From: Xanthomonas sp.
GTDB lineage: Bacteria > Pseudomonadota > Gammaproteobacteria > Xanthomonadales > Xanthomonadaceae
DNA: 64,000 bases
Direction: 5' to 3'
Assembly (NCBI RefSeq): GCF_017163755.1
Contig: NZ_JAFIWC010000003.1
Coordinates: 62,001-126,000 of the forward strand
Shown here: positions 56,441 through 64,000 of the stretch, in pieces
Layout: every line of letters starts with the position of its first letter
How positions within the stretch are numbered: the first letter of the stretch is position 1
Translations under genes and position numbers: made by a program
Notes under the pieces: model-generated
What the model was told of the DNA's origin: nothing
The model's database searches: none
Seen by the model: the letters and a program-made list of their open reading frames with translations, nothing else

Positions 56441-56549
56441 ACGCGCCCGATGCTTGCTCCTCTTGTCGTCATCCCCGCGAAGGTGGGACGTGCTTTTCAA
56501 CGGCCGAACGGTTGGTCATCCAGGGACGTCGCGCCTGGCGAGGCCAGTC

Positions 56550-57848
56550 ATGAGCCTGCCGCGTTATCCGGAGTACAAGGACAGCGGTGTGGCGTGGCTG
56601 GGAGAGGTGCCGGCGCATTGGGGCGTTCGCCGTTTGAAGTTGAATCTCGCCCTCCTCACCGAGAAGGCGACGCGACGGGATTGGCCGGTCGCGTTGGAAA
56701 ACATCGAAGGGTGGTCTGGCCGCTTCTTGCCTACGGAAGGCGAGTTCGAAGGGGATGGTGTTGCCTTTGACGCAGGAGATATCCTTTTCGGCAAGTTGCG
56801 TCCATACCTTGCGAAGGTCTTTCTAGCAGAGCGTGCGGGCGAAGCCGTCGGTGACTTCCACGTCCTTCGCCCCAAGCAAGGCATGGACGGCCGCTATGTT
56901 CAGTATCAGATGCTGAGTCAGAGTTTCATCGACGCGATTGATGGCTCGACGTTTGGATCAAAGATGCCGCGAGCGAGCTGGGAGACTCTCGGTCACATGC
57001 CACTGACAGTCCCGCCCGCCAGGGAGCAAACAGCCATCACGGCCTTCCTCGACCGCGAAACCGCCAAGATCGACGCGCTGATTACTGAGCAGGAAAAGCT
57101 CATCGCCCTGCTGGCCGAAAAGCGCCAGGCCACCATCTCCCACGCCGTCATCAAAGGGCTCGACCCCAATACGCCGATGAAGGACTCCGGTGTGCCGTGG
57201 CTGGGCGAAGTGCCCGCGCATTGGCGCATGCTCCGCGTAAAAGCTGTCAGTCAGTTCACAACCAGTGGGCCGCGTGGGTGGTCTGAGCGCATTACCGAGG
57301 ACGGTAGCCTGTTCATCCAAAGCGGCGACCTCAACAACACGTTAGGCATCGATTTTGAAGCTGCAAAGCGTGTGAGTGTCGCTGATGATGCGGAGGCGGC
57401 TCGCACTCGTCTCATTGATGGAGACGTGGTGGTTTGCATTACCGGCGCCAAGACAGGAAACGTCGCTGTATGCGCTCAGCTTCGTGAGCCGGCGTATGTG
57501 AATCAGCACCTTTGCCTCATTCGTCCGACAGAGGATGTCCTTCCGCTCTTCTTGGCCTCTACGTTGAAGAGCAATTTCGGCCAGACGCAGTTCGAACTTT
57601 CGCAGTACGGCCTCAAACAAGGGCTTAGCCTGGAAAACATTCGGGAACTTTGGATTGCGGTTCCTCCGCGTCACGAACAAACCGAAATCATCGGATTTCT
57701 CAGCGCGGAAACCATCATGCTTGAAGAACTCAAAGCCCAGTCCGAACATGCCATCGCCCTGCTCAAAGAACGCCGCAGCGCCCTGATCGCCGCCGCCGTC
57801 ACCGGCAAGATCGACGTAAGCTGCCAAGTTGAGAACATCGCCATATGA
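56550..57848 (+). CDS. hsdS: Type I restriction-modification specificity subunit
   Basis: 432 residues from the ATG at 56550, the natural start MSLPRYPEYKDSG. Two target-recognition half-units are seen, each opening with DSGVxWLGEVPAHW (about residues 9 and 212), and each followed by a conserved helix (REQTAITAFLDRETAKIDAL; HEQTEIIGFLSAETIMLEEL). It determines the DNA sequence recognised. The spacer 56441-56549 contains a short TCATCCCCGCGAAGG repeat-like stretch. The stop overlaps the GIY-YIG gene start (ATGA). Confidence 0.94.
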   Translation: MSLPRYPEYKDSGVAWLGEVPAHWGVRRLKLNLALLTEKATRRDWPVALENIEGWSGRFLPTEGEFEGDGVAFDAGDILFGKLRPYLAKVFLAERAGEAVGDFHVLRPKQGMDGRYVQYQMLSQSFIDAIDGSTFGSKMPRASWETLGHMPLTVPPAREQTAITAFLDRETAKIDALITEQEKLIALLAEKRQATISHAVIKGLDPNTPMKDSGVPWLGEVPAHWRMLRVKAVSQFTTSGPRGWSERITEDGSLFIQSGDLNNTLGIDFEAAKRVSVADDAEAARTRLIDGDVVVCITGAKTGNVAVCAQLREPAYVNQHLCLIRPTEDVLPLFLASTLKSNFGQTQFELSQYGLKQGLSLENIRELWIAVPPRHEQTEIIGFLSAETIMLEELKAQSEHAIALLKERRSALIAAAVTGKIDVSCQVENIAI

Positions 57849-58759
57849 ACAGTCATCCACAGACCATCCAGATCTTTCTCCCCTCCGGGGATCCGCAGGG
57901 CGTGCGTGTTGCCGAGATCACCACGCGCATTGTGCGGATGATCGAAGTGCCGCGCAGCCTCATGGCCGAATTTTTGGCGATGCCGGAGTCTGAGCAGGTG
58001 GGCGTGTATTTCCTCTTTGGCGAGGATGAGACGAGTGGACGCGAGCAGGCTTATATCGGACAGAGCGGACTGCTGAGGCAACGGTTGTCCGAGCACAACA
58101 CAAAAAAGGATTTCTGGAGCCGTGCAGTAGTAGCGGTGTCGTTGACCCAGAGCCTGACCAACACGCATGCAATTTACCTTGAGTGGTGTTCCATCCAGCA
58201 AGCCCAAGAGGCCGGGCGTTATCAATTGCACAACGGGACCGGTGGTGGACGACCGCACACGCCTGCGCCGATGGAAGCGGATTGCCGCGAGATCCACCAG
58301 ACATTCCGAGTGCTGCTGGCGACGATGGGCTACCCGATCTTCGAGCCACTGCGAAAACTACAGGCCTCTGCCGCAGTTCAGAAGCCTCGCTATCACTGTC
58401 GTGGTCCGGAGACCGAAGGCCTTGGCGAGTACACCACCGAGGGCATGGTGGTCCTGAAGGGCTCTACTGGACGCTTTGAAACGGTCGCATCAGTCCCTGA
58501 TCGGTTGCTCGCGACGCGTAAGGAGTTGCTGGAGCAGGGGGTGCTATCCGTTCAGGGGGCGCAGATCCGGTTTGAGGTCGACCACCTGTTCCGGTCGCCC
58601 AGTGCTGCATCGGGATTGCTGCTGGGTCGCTCGTCCAATGGCTGGGACGATTGGAAAGATGCTTCCGGCCGTTCCTTAGATGCGATTGAGCGACAGGCAG
58701 TGCAGGATGGTGTGGGTACTGTGAGCGGCCGCCATTCGGGCGAAGTAGTTGTTGGGTGA
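57845..58759 (+). CDS. GIY-YIG nuclease-like protein with DUF4357 domain
   Basis: 304 residues; its ATG overlaps the hsdS stop. The GIY-YIG core appears as GVYFLFGEDE, then EQAYIGQSGLLRQRLSEH, with the usual Tyr, Arg and a later Glu (HAIYLEWCSI). The C-terminal DUF4357 domain (SGLLLGRSSNGWDDWKDASG) is often seen with such nucleases. It is translationally coupled to the specificity subunit, so it probably contributes to the restriction system, perhaps as an extra nuclease. That role is inferred. Confidence 0.85.
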   Translation: MNSHPQTIQIFLPSGDPQGVRVAEITTRIVRMIEVPRSLMAEFLAMPESEQVGVYFLFGEDETSGREQAYIGQSGLLRQRLSEHNTKKDFWSRAVVAVSLTQSLTNTHAIYLEWCSIQQAQEAGRYQLHNGTGGGRPHTPAPMEADCREIHQTFRVLLATMGYPIFEPLRKLQASAAVQKPRYHCRGPETEGLGEYTTEGMVVLKGSTGRFETVASVPDRLLATRKELLEQGVLSVQGAQIRFEVDHLFRSPSAASGLLLGRSSNGWDDWKDASGRSLDAIERQAVQDGVGTVSGRHSGEVVVG

Positions 58760-58906
58760 CTGGAGCGGTGAATCAGGAGGGGGGCAAGACGGCGCAGATG
58801 AGCCATCCATGTTCTAGGCTGGCTTTAACATAGGCCACTTTGATTTTCTTGGGCAATACTGGCGATCACATGGAGCCGCCCGCGGCGTCTTGGTTAAACT
58901 CTTCAA

Positions 58907-60070
58907 ATGATACGAGTTGATGTCCAACCTGAATTGTTGCGCTGGGCGCGGGACCGCGCGGGTCTGGATGCGCGGGCGTTGACAGTGCGGTTCCCAAAGT
59001 TGCCGGAGTGGGAGGCAGGTGATCTGCAGCCCACGCTGCGGCAGCTTGAAAGCTATGCGCGTGCGACGCACGCGCCCGTGGGCTACTTCTTCCTGCCTAG
59101 GCCGCCCGAGGAACCGCTTCCCATTCCGGACTTTCGTACCATCGGGGATCGTGCCGTTGCCCGGCCGAGCGCCGACCTGCTGGACACGCTCTATGCCTGC
59201 CAAGCTCGACAGGCCTGGTATCGCGATGAGGCGCTAGTCACGGGCCAGTGGCCGTTACCGTTCATCGGAAGCATGGACCTTTCTATTACGCCAGAACGTG
59301 CCGCCGAGCAGTTGCGGCTGACGCTGGGGTTCAGCGTGCAGGCGCGACGGGAATGTCCCGGCTGGACCGAGGCATTGCGCTTGTTCATTGCCCAGGCCGA
59401 CGCGCTTGGCGTGCTGGTGATGGTCAGCGGCGTGGTGGGCAGTAACAACACGCGTATTCTGGATCCTGAGGAATTTCGCGGGTTTGCGTTGACGGACGCG
59501 CTGGCGCCGCTGGTGTTTATCAATGGAGCGGATAGCAAGTCCGCGCAGATGTTCACGCTGGCACACGAACTGGCGCATCTGTGGCTTGGGCAATCGGCGT
59601 TGAGCGATGCCGGCGTCGAGGGAGCCGGCCGGCCGCAACATGGCGCTGACGTTGAACGCTGGTGCAACCAGGTTGCCGCCGAGTTGCTGGTGCCTTTGCC
59701 CGTGTTTGTTGCGGCCCTGCGTGATGGCGAGCTGTTGGAAGAAGCGCTGCGCAGGCTCGCGCGGGAGTTCAAGGTCAGCACGCTGGTGGTGCTGCGCAGG
59801 ATGCTGGATGCCGGCAGGCTAAGCCGCGATGCCTTCTGGCAGGCATTTCGTGCCGAGCAGGCTCGATTAGCGGCGATCCAGACAACAAGCAGTGGTGGTG
59901 GCGATTTTTATCGCACGACAACCGCGCGGGTGGGCAAGCGTTTTGCCCGTTCCCTGGTGGAGAGCACGCTCGAAGGCCGTACGCTGTATCGCGACGCCTT
60001 CCAGATGCTGGGAATCGCGAAGACAGGAACATTCAACGAGCTTGGCCGCTCACTGGGACTGCCGACCTGA
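58907..60070 (+). CDS. XRE-ImmA/IrrE metallopeptidase family protein
   Basis: 387 residues. An N-terminal XRE-like region (about 8-55, LLRWARDRAGLDARALTVRF) is joined to a zinc-peptidase domain with H220-E-L-A-H224 and a downstream Glu-containing helix (ERWCNQVAAELLVPLPVF). ImmA/IrrE proteins cleave repressors or act as antitoxin-like partners. Its stop overlaps the start of a DUF4411 PIN-like gene (TGATG), a pairing I recall as recurrent. It sits inside the restriction operon between hsdS and hsdR. The 147-base gap upstream may hold its own promoter. Confidence 0.88.
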   Translation: MIRVDVQPELLRWARDRAGLDARALTVRFPKLPEWEAGDLQPTLRQLESYARATHAPVGYFFLPRPPEEPLPIPDFRTIGDRAVARPSADLLDTLYACQARQAWYRDEALVTGQWPLPFIGSMDLSITPERAAEQLRLTLGFSVQARRECPGWTEALRLFIAQADALGVLVMVSGVVGSNNTRILDPEEFRGFALTDALAPLVFINGADSKSAQMFTLAHELAHLWLGQSALSDAGVEGAGRPQHGADVERWCNQVAAELLVPLPVFVAALRDGELLEEALRRLAREFKVSTLVVLRRMLDAGRLSRDAFWQAFRAEQARLAAIQTTSSGGGDFYRTTTARVGKRFARSLVESTLEGRTLYRDAFQMLGIAKTGTFNELGRSLGLPT

Positions 60071-60591
60071 TGGCTTATCTGCTGGATGCAAATGTCTTTA
60101 TCCAGGCCAAGAACCTGCAATACGGGTTCGATTTCTGCCCGGCGTTCTGGGATTGGCTGGTGATGAAGCATGCGGCCGGGAATGTTTTCAGCATTCGCCA
60201 GGTTGGCGAAGAGCTACAGACCGGTGAGGACGATCTGGCCGTGTGGGCGCACGCGCGCGGCGATGCATTCTTCCTTCCGCCTGACAATGCGGTGTTGGCT
60301 GCTGCTGCGCGGGTCAGCGCATGGGCTGCTAGCCAGCAATACGAGCCGGTCGCGGTGAACACCTTTCTGCAGGTCGCCGATTACTGGCTGGTGGCGTTCG
60401 CGTTGGCGGCAGGCCACGCCGTGGTGACGCATGAAGTGCCAGCCAATTCAACAAGGAAGATCAAGATTCCCAACGTCTGTGTAGGGCTTGGCGTGCGCTT
60501 CTTGACGCCATACCAGATGCTTCGACAGGAACGCGCGCGATTCGTGCTGGGGCCTCCCGCGCTTCCGGCGACGCCGGCACCATTGATTTAA
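60070..60591 (+). CDS. DUF4411 PIN-like protein
   Basis: 173 residues. It has a PIN-type fold with acidic residues in YLLDANVFIQAKN (D6), VGEELQTGEDDL and VADYWLVAFALAAGHAVVTHE. PIN proteins are usually Mg-dependent RNases and toxins of type II systems. Coupled translation with the ImmA/IrrE gene suggests a toxin with a peptidase-type partner. Which component is toxic has not been shown for this sequence. Confidence 0.82.
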   Translation: MAYLLDANVFIQAKNLQYGFDFCPAFWDWLVMKHAAGNVFSIRQVGEELQTGEDDLAVWAHARGDAFFLPPDNAVLAAAARVSAWAASQQYEPVAVNTFLQVADYWLVAFALAAGHAVVTHEVPANSTRKIKIPNVCVGLGVRFLTPYQMLRQERARFVLGPPALPATPAPLI

Positions 60592-60605
60592 ATAAGCAGC
60601 AAAGA

Positions 60606-63600
60606 ATGCCAACAGGGGATCGGATGAATCTGCACCAGGAACACCACTTCGAGCGAGAGATCTGCGCGCACCTTGCGGCCAGCGGCTGGCTGCACGAGGA
60701 GGGCGATGCGGACTTGTTCGACCGGGCGAGCGGCTTGTTCCTGCCCGATCTGCTGGCATGGATCGAGGCGACGCAACCAGACAGCTTGCAGCGCCTGGTC
60801 AAGACGCACGGCCCCGCAACGTCGCAGGTGCTGGCCGAGCGCCTGCGTAAGAACCTCAACGAGCGCGGCACGCTGGACGTGGTGCGCCGCGGCGTGGAGA
60901 TGCTTGGCCTGCGCGAGCCGCTGGAGTTGGCGCAGTTCAAGCCGGCGTTGGCGATCAACCCGGACATCCAGGCCAGGTATGCGGCAAACCGGTTGCGTGT
61001 GGTGCGGCAGGTCCGCCATTCGCCTAACAATCCCGGTGACGAGCTGGATCTGGTGCTGTTCCTCAACGGTATCCCGGTGGCCACCGCCGAGCTGAAGAGT
61101 GACTTCACCCAGGGCGTAGACGACGCGGTGGACCAATACCGCTTCGACCGCCATCCGCATCCAAAAGGTGGCGTGCTTGAGCCGTTGCTGGGATTCCCTG
61201 GAGGGGCGCTGGTCCACTTTGCGGTTAGCCAGTCCGAAGTGATGATGACAACGCGGCTGGCCGGGACTGACACGGTCTTCCTGCCGTTCAATCGTGGCAA
61301 CGACGGTGGTGCGGGCAACGCGCCAAACCCCGATGGCTATGCTACGGCCTATCTGTGGGAGGGGGTCTGGGCTCGCGAAAGCTGGCTGGACATCCTGCAT
61401 CGTTATTTGATTGGCAAGCGCGACGACAAGAAGCAGCTGGCCAGCGTCATTTTTCCCCGCTATCACCAGCTGGATGCGACACGACAACTGGTCGCCGATG
61501 TGCTTGCTAATGGCGCGGGTGGGCGCTATCTGATCCAGCATTCGGCCGGTTCGGGCAAAACAAACTCCATCGCCTGGACCGCGCACTTCCTGGCGGATCT
61601 GCACGACAAACTCCACACCAAGCTGTTCGACAGCGTACTGGTGGTGAGCGATCGCACGGTGTTAGACGCGCAGCTGAAAGAGGCCTTGTTTGACTTCCAG
61701 CGTACCACTGGCGTGGTGGCCAGCATTACCAACGAATCCGGCAGCAAGAGCGCGCTGCTGAGCCAGGCATTGAAGGACGGCAAGAAAATCATTGTCTGCA
61801 CCATCCAGACCTTCCCCTTTGCACTGCAGGCCGTGCAGGAGCTTGCGGCGACCGAGGGCAAGCGTTTCGCAGTGATCGCCGACGAGGCGCACAGCTCGCA
61901 GACCGGCGAGGCCGCGGTCAAGCTCAAGCAGGTGCTTTCCTCAGAGGAGTGGGCGCAACTGCAGGATGGTGGGGAAGTCGATACCGAAGCGCTGCTCGCC
62001 GCGCAGATGGAAGCACGTGCGAGCGTGAAAGGCCTGACGTACGTGGCTTTCACCGCCACACCCAAGGCCAAGACATTGGAGCTGTTTGGCCGCAAAGGTG
62101 AAGACGGACTGCCAAAGCCCTTCCATGTCTACTCGATGCGGCAGGCAATCGAGGAGAAGTTCATCCTCGATGTGCTGAAGAACTACACCACCTATAACCT
62201 GGCCTTCAAGCTTGCACACAATGGGCAAGAGTACGACCAGCTCCAAGTAGAGCGAAGTTCGGCGTTGAAAGGGATCATGCAGTGGGTGCGCTTGCATCCC
62301 TACAACATCGCCAGCAAGGTGCAGGTAGTGGTAGAGCACTTCCGCGAGAACGTGCAGCCGTTGCTTGGCGGGAAAGCCAAGGCGATGGTCGTGGTCGGCA
62401 GTCGCAAGGAGGCAGTGCGCTGGCAGAAGGCCATCCGCGGCTATATTGAGCGGCAGCACTATGCATTGGGCGTGCTAGTGGCGTTCTCGGGTGAGGTCAA
62501 TGACCCGGATAGCTTCCCCGATGCAGTCGCCGAATCGAATCAACTGTTGAACCCCGGGCTGCGTGGGCGTGACATTCGCGAGGTCTTTAAGGAGCCGGAT
62601 TATCACCTGCTCCTAGTGGCCAACAAGTTCCAGACGGGCTTCGACCAGCCGCTGCTGTGCGGCATGTACGTGGACAAGATGCTTGGCGGGATCCAGGCGG
62701 TGCAGACGCTGTCGCGGCTCAATCGTTCCTATCCTGGAAAGGACACGACGTACGTGCTCGACTTCGTCAACGATCCTGCCGAGATCCTGAGGGCCTTCAA
62801 AACCTATTACAAGACCGCGGAGCTTGCGTCGGTCACTGATCCGAATCAGGTGTACGACCTGCGTGCGAAGCTGGATGCAGCAGGTTACTACGATAGCTTT
62901 GAGGTCGAGCGCGTAGCGCGTGTTGAACTGGATTTTGCGGGTACGCAGAAGCAGCTGGATGCTGCCATTGCGCCTGTGGCCGATCGCCTGCTGAAGCGAT
63001 ACAAGGCTTTGCAGCAAGAGAAGATCGAATCCGAAGCCCGGGATGACCAGAAGAAAGCGAAGGCCGCCAAGGATCAGCTGGACGCTTTGATCCTGTTCAA
63101 GAACGACATGGGTGTCTATATGCGTCTTTACGCATTCCTTGGCCAGATCTTCAACTATGGCAATACCGACATCGAAAAACGCTTTCTGTTCTTCCGGCGC
63201 CTGATTCCGTTGCTCGAATTTGGACGGCAGCGCGATACAGTGGACCTTTCCAAGGTCATCCTCACACACCACACGTTGAAGGGCCGCGGCAAGCAACCGA
63301 TGGGCCTCAATCAGGACGGCAGTTACAAGCTGGCACCGATGGATGCGGTGGGCAGTGGATCAGTACAGGAGAAGCAACAGGCCTACCTGGTGGAAATCAT
63401 CGAGAAGGTGAATGGTCTTTTCCAAGGTGAGCTGACCGATGATGACCAATTGGTCTACGTTAATGGCGTCATCAAGGGAAAGCTTCTGGAGAACGACACG
63501 CTGGTGCAACAGGCGAGCAGCAACAGCAAGGAGCAGTTCGCCAACTCGCCCGACCTGAAAGACGCGCTGATGCACGCCATCATGGATGCATTCGAAGCAC

Positions 63601-63737
63601 ACCAGACGATGAGCACGCAGGCGTTGGACTCTGAGCGCGTTCGCGATGGGTTGAAGGACATCCTTCTCGGTCCGGCTCAGCTGTATGAGGCGCTGCGAGC
63701 GCGATCGCTGTCTGGAGAGCCGCCCCGACTCCCGTAA
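60606..63737 (+). CDS. hsdR: Type I restriction endonuclease subunit
   Basis: 1043 residues from the ATG at 60606; an ATG at 60624 is also possible. The N-terminal nuclease domain has GDELDLVLFLNGIPVATAEL then KSDF, the PD-(D/E)xK core. Helicase motifs follow: Walker A near residues 313-320 (HSAGSGKTNS), Walker B DEAH from D426 (IADEAHSSQTG), TATPK, and LVANKFQTGFDQP. A C-terminal region (about 800-1043) binds the methyltransferase. It translocates and cuts unmodified DNA. Three genes separate it from hsdS, which is unusual. Confidence 0.95.
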   Translation: MPTGDRMNLHQEHHFEREICAHLAASGWLHEEGDADLFDRASGLFLPDLLAWIEATQPDSLQRLVKTHGPATSQVLAERLRKNLNERGTLDVVRRGVEMLGLREPLELAQFKPALAINPDIQARYAANRLRVVRQVRHSPNNPGDELDLVLFLNGIPVATAELKSDFTQGVDDAVDQYRFDRHPHPKGGVLEPLLGFPGGALVHFAVSQSEVMMTTRLAGTDTVFLPFNRGNDGGAGNAPNPDGYATAYLWEGVWARESWLDILHRYLIGKRDDKKQLASVIFPRYHQLDATRQLVADVLANGAGGRYLIQHSAGSGKTNSIAWTAHFLADLHDKLHTKLFDSVLVVSDRTVLDAQLKEALFDFQRTTGVVASITNESGSKSALLSQALKDGKKIIVCTIQTFPFALQAVQELAATEGKRFAVIADEAHSSQTGEAAVKLKQVLSSEEWAQLQDGGEVDTEALLAAQMEARASVKGLTYVAFTATPKAKTLELFGRKGEDGLPKPFHVYSMRQAIEEKFILDVLKNYTTYNLAFKLAHNGQEYDQLQVERSSALKGIMQWVRLHPYNIASKVQVVVEHFRENVQPLLGGKAKAMVVVGSRKEAVRWQKAIRGYIERQHYALGVLVAFSGEVNDPDSFPDAVAESNQLLNPGLRGRDIREVFKEPDYHLLLVANKFQTGFDQPLLCGMYVDKMLGGIQAVQTLSRLNRSYPGKDTTYVLDFVNDPAEILRAFKTYYKTAELASVTDPNQVYDLRAKLDAAGYYDSFEVERVARVELDFAGTQKQLDAAIAPVADRLLKRYKALQQEKIESEARDDQKKAKAAKDQLDALILFKNDMGVYMRLYAFLGQIFNYGNTDIEKRFLFFRRLIPLLEFGRQRDTVDLSKVILTHHTLKGRGKQPMGLNQDGSYKLAPMDAVGSGSVQEKQQAYLVEIIEKVNGLFQGELTDDDQLVYVNGVIKGKLLENDTLVQQASSNSKEQFANSPDLKDALMHAIMDAFEAHQTMSTQALDSERVRDGLKDILLGPAQLYEALRARSLSGEPPRLP

Positions 63738-63826
63738 GTGGTTAGATGGTTGGCTCACGTTGGCTATTTACTAATTGCTTTCAAACACCTTGACGCGTCG
63801 CGCTGTCAGTAGCAAAATTACTAAAC

Positions 63827-64000
63827 GGAGCCTAGAAACTCCGCTAACAGCGGTACCCACCTCCGACAAACTGGTGGGTTTTTTGTGTCTGCATGCTTCG
63901 CAGGTGCAACCGACGCGACGTTCTGCGTCGGGAGGGCGGTGAATACAACACCCGCAAGGGGAATAAGCCCGCCGGCTGTTAGCGGTTTCTAGCCTCCCGA
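63827..64000. mobile_element. Small inverted-repeat-bounded element at the island end
   Basis: The left arm GGAGCCTAGAAACT-CCGCTAACAGC (63827-63851) is matched in reverse by GCTGTTAGCGG-TTTCTAGCCTCC (63975-63997), about 23 bp each with a 2-base gap. Roughly 120 bp lie between. On the minus strand a start-less open frame reads ADTKNPPVCRRWVPLLAEFL before its stop, a peptide I recall as frequent in xanthomonad genomes. The nature of the element is uncertain; it may continue beyond the window. Bases 63738-63826 hold no gene. Confidence 0.45.
63855..63884 (+). terminator. Rho-independent terminator downstream of hsdR
   Basis: ACCCACC and GGTGGGT arms around an 11-base loop, followed by a six-T run. 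It lies inside the terminal inverted-repeat element and may belong to it as well as ending the restriction transcript. Confidence 0.75.

Noticed and set aside
56437-56549. Short frame between hsdM and hsdS ([16 protein letters not shown])
   Set aside because: It overlaps a repeat-like TCATCCCCGCGAAGG stretch and has no family; it is probably spacer DNA.

Overview
The window is high-GC proteobacterial chromosome. Gene content and layout point to the Xanthomonadaceae, most likely Xanthomonas or a close relative. The signs are the lexA2-imuA-imuB-dnaE2 mutagenesis operon, the prpB/prpC/acnD/prpF methylcitrate cluster, hflK-hflC-DUF2065-purA synteny, dispersed hairpin repeats of the form TGTAGGAGCGGCTTCAGCCGCGAC (24 bp), and runs of 7-bp GGGACCN/GGGACTC repeats between genes. 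The genus call is inference from these features; no rRNA or tRNA is present.

Region 1 (1-7714) is a polymorphic-toxin locus. A 5'-truncated YD-repeat gene overlaps (TGATG) a secreted RHS-core protein with a variable C-terminal toxin-like domain. A likely immunity gene follows with an ATGA overlap, then small orphan genes in more AT-rich DNA. At 7436 a small two-helix membrane gene has the same ATGA overlap with a glycine-rich open frame, which suggests a displaced toxin-tip/immunity pair. The locus abuts a 355-bp partial duplication of the 3' end of dnaE2.

Region 2 (8494-15618) is the SOS mutasome operon lexA-imuA-imuB-dnaE2 on the minus strand. A perfect palindromic operator touches the lexA start codon. 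Upstream is a HigB/HigA-like toxin-antitoxin pair fused into one frame by an A7 homopolymer.

Region 3 (15685-24839) is propionate catabolism: an HTH-citrate-synthase fusion gene divergent from prpB, with a 17-bp palindrome between them, then prpB, a DUF1003 gene, prpC, acnD, a decayed parD-like gene, an SRPBCC gene and prpF.

Region 4 (25131-49939) is mostly core. It holds a TonB-dependent receptor, a nucleoside hydrolase, an alpha-2-macroglobulin lipoprotein and PBP1C (separated by CPBP protease, MFS, HAD and DeoR genes), a ferritin-like protein, a peroxiredoxin, Hsp20, a DnaJ-like protein, a PilH-like regulator, an acrylyl-CoA-reductase-type enzyme, hflK, hflC, DUF2065 and purA. Repeat-filled intergenic spaces separate several of these.

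Region 5 (49940-64000) is an accessory defence/toxin island downstream of purA. It contains an orphan RHH antitoxin, an Imm52-like orphan immunity gene, a DUF1444-like gene, an HEPN-MNT pair with a twin operator, and an antitoxin/RelE-type pair behind a 26-bp perfect palindrome. These lead into a type I restriction-modification operon (hsdM, hsdS ... hsdR) in which GIY-YIG/DUF4357, XRE-ImmA/IrrE and DUF4411 (PIN-like) genes sit between hsdS and hsdR. The window ends in a small element bounded by inverted repeats.
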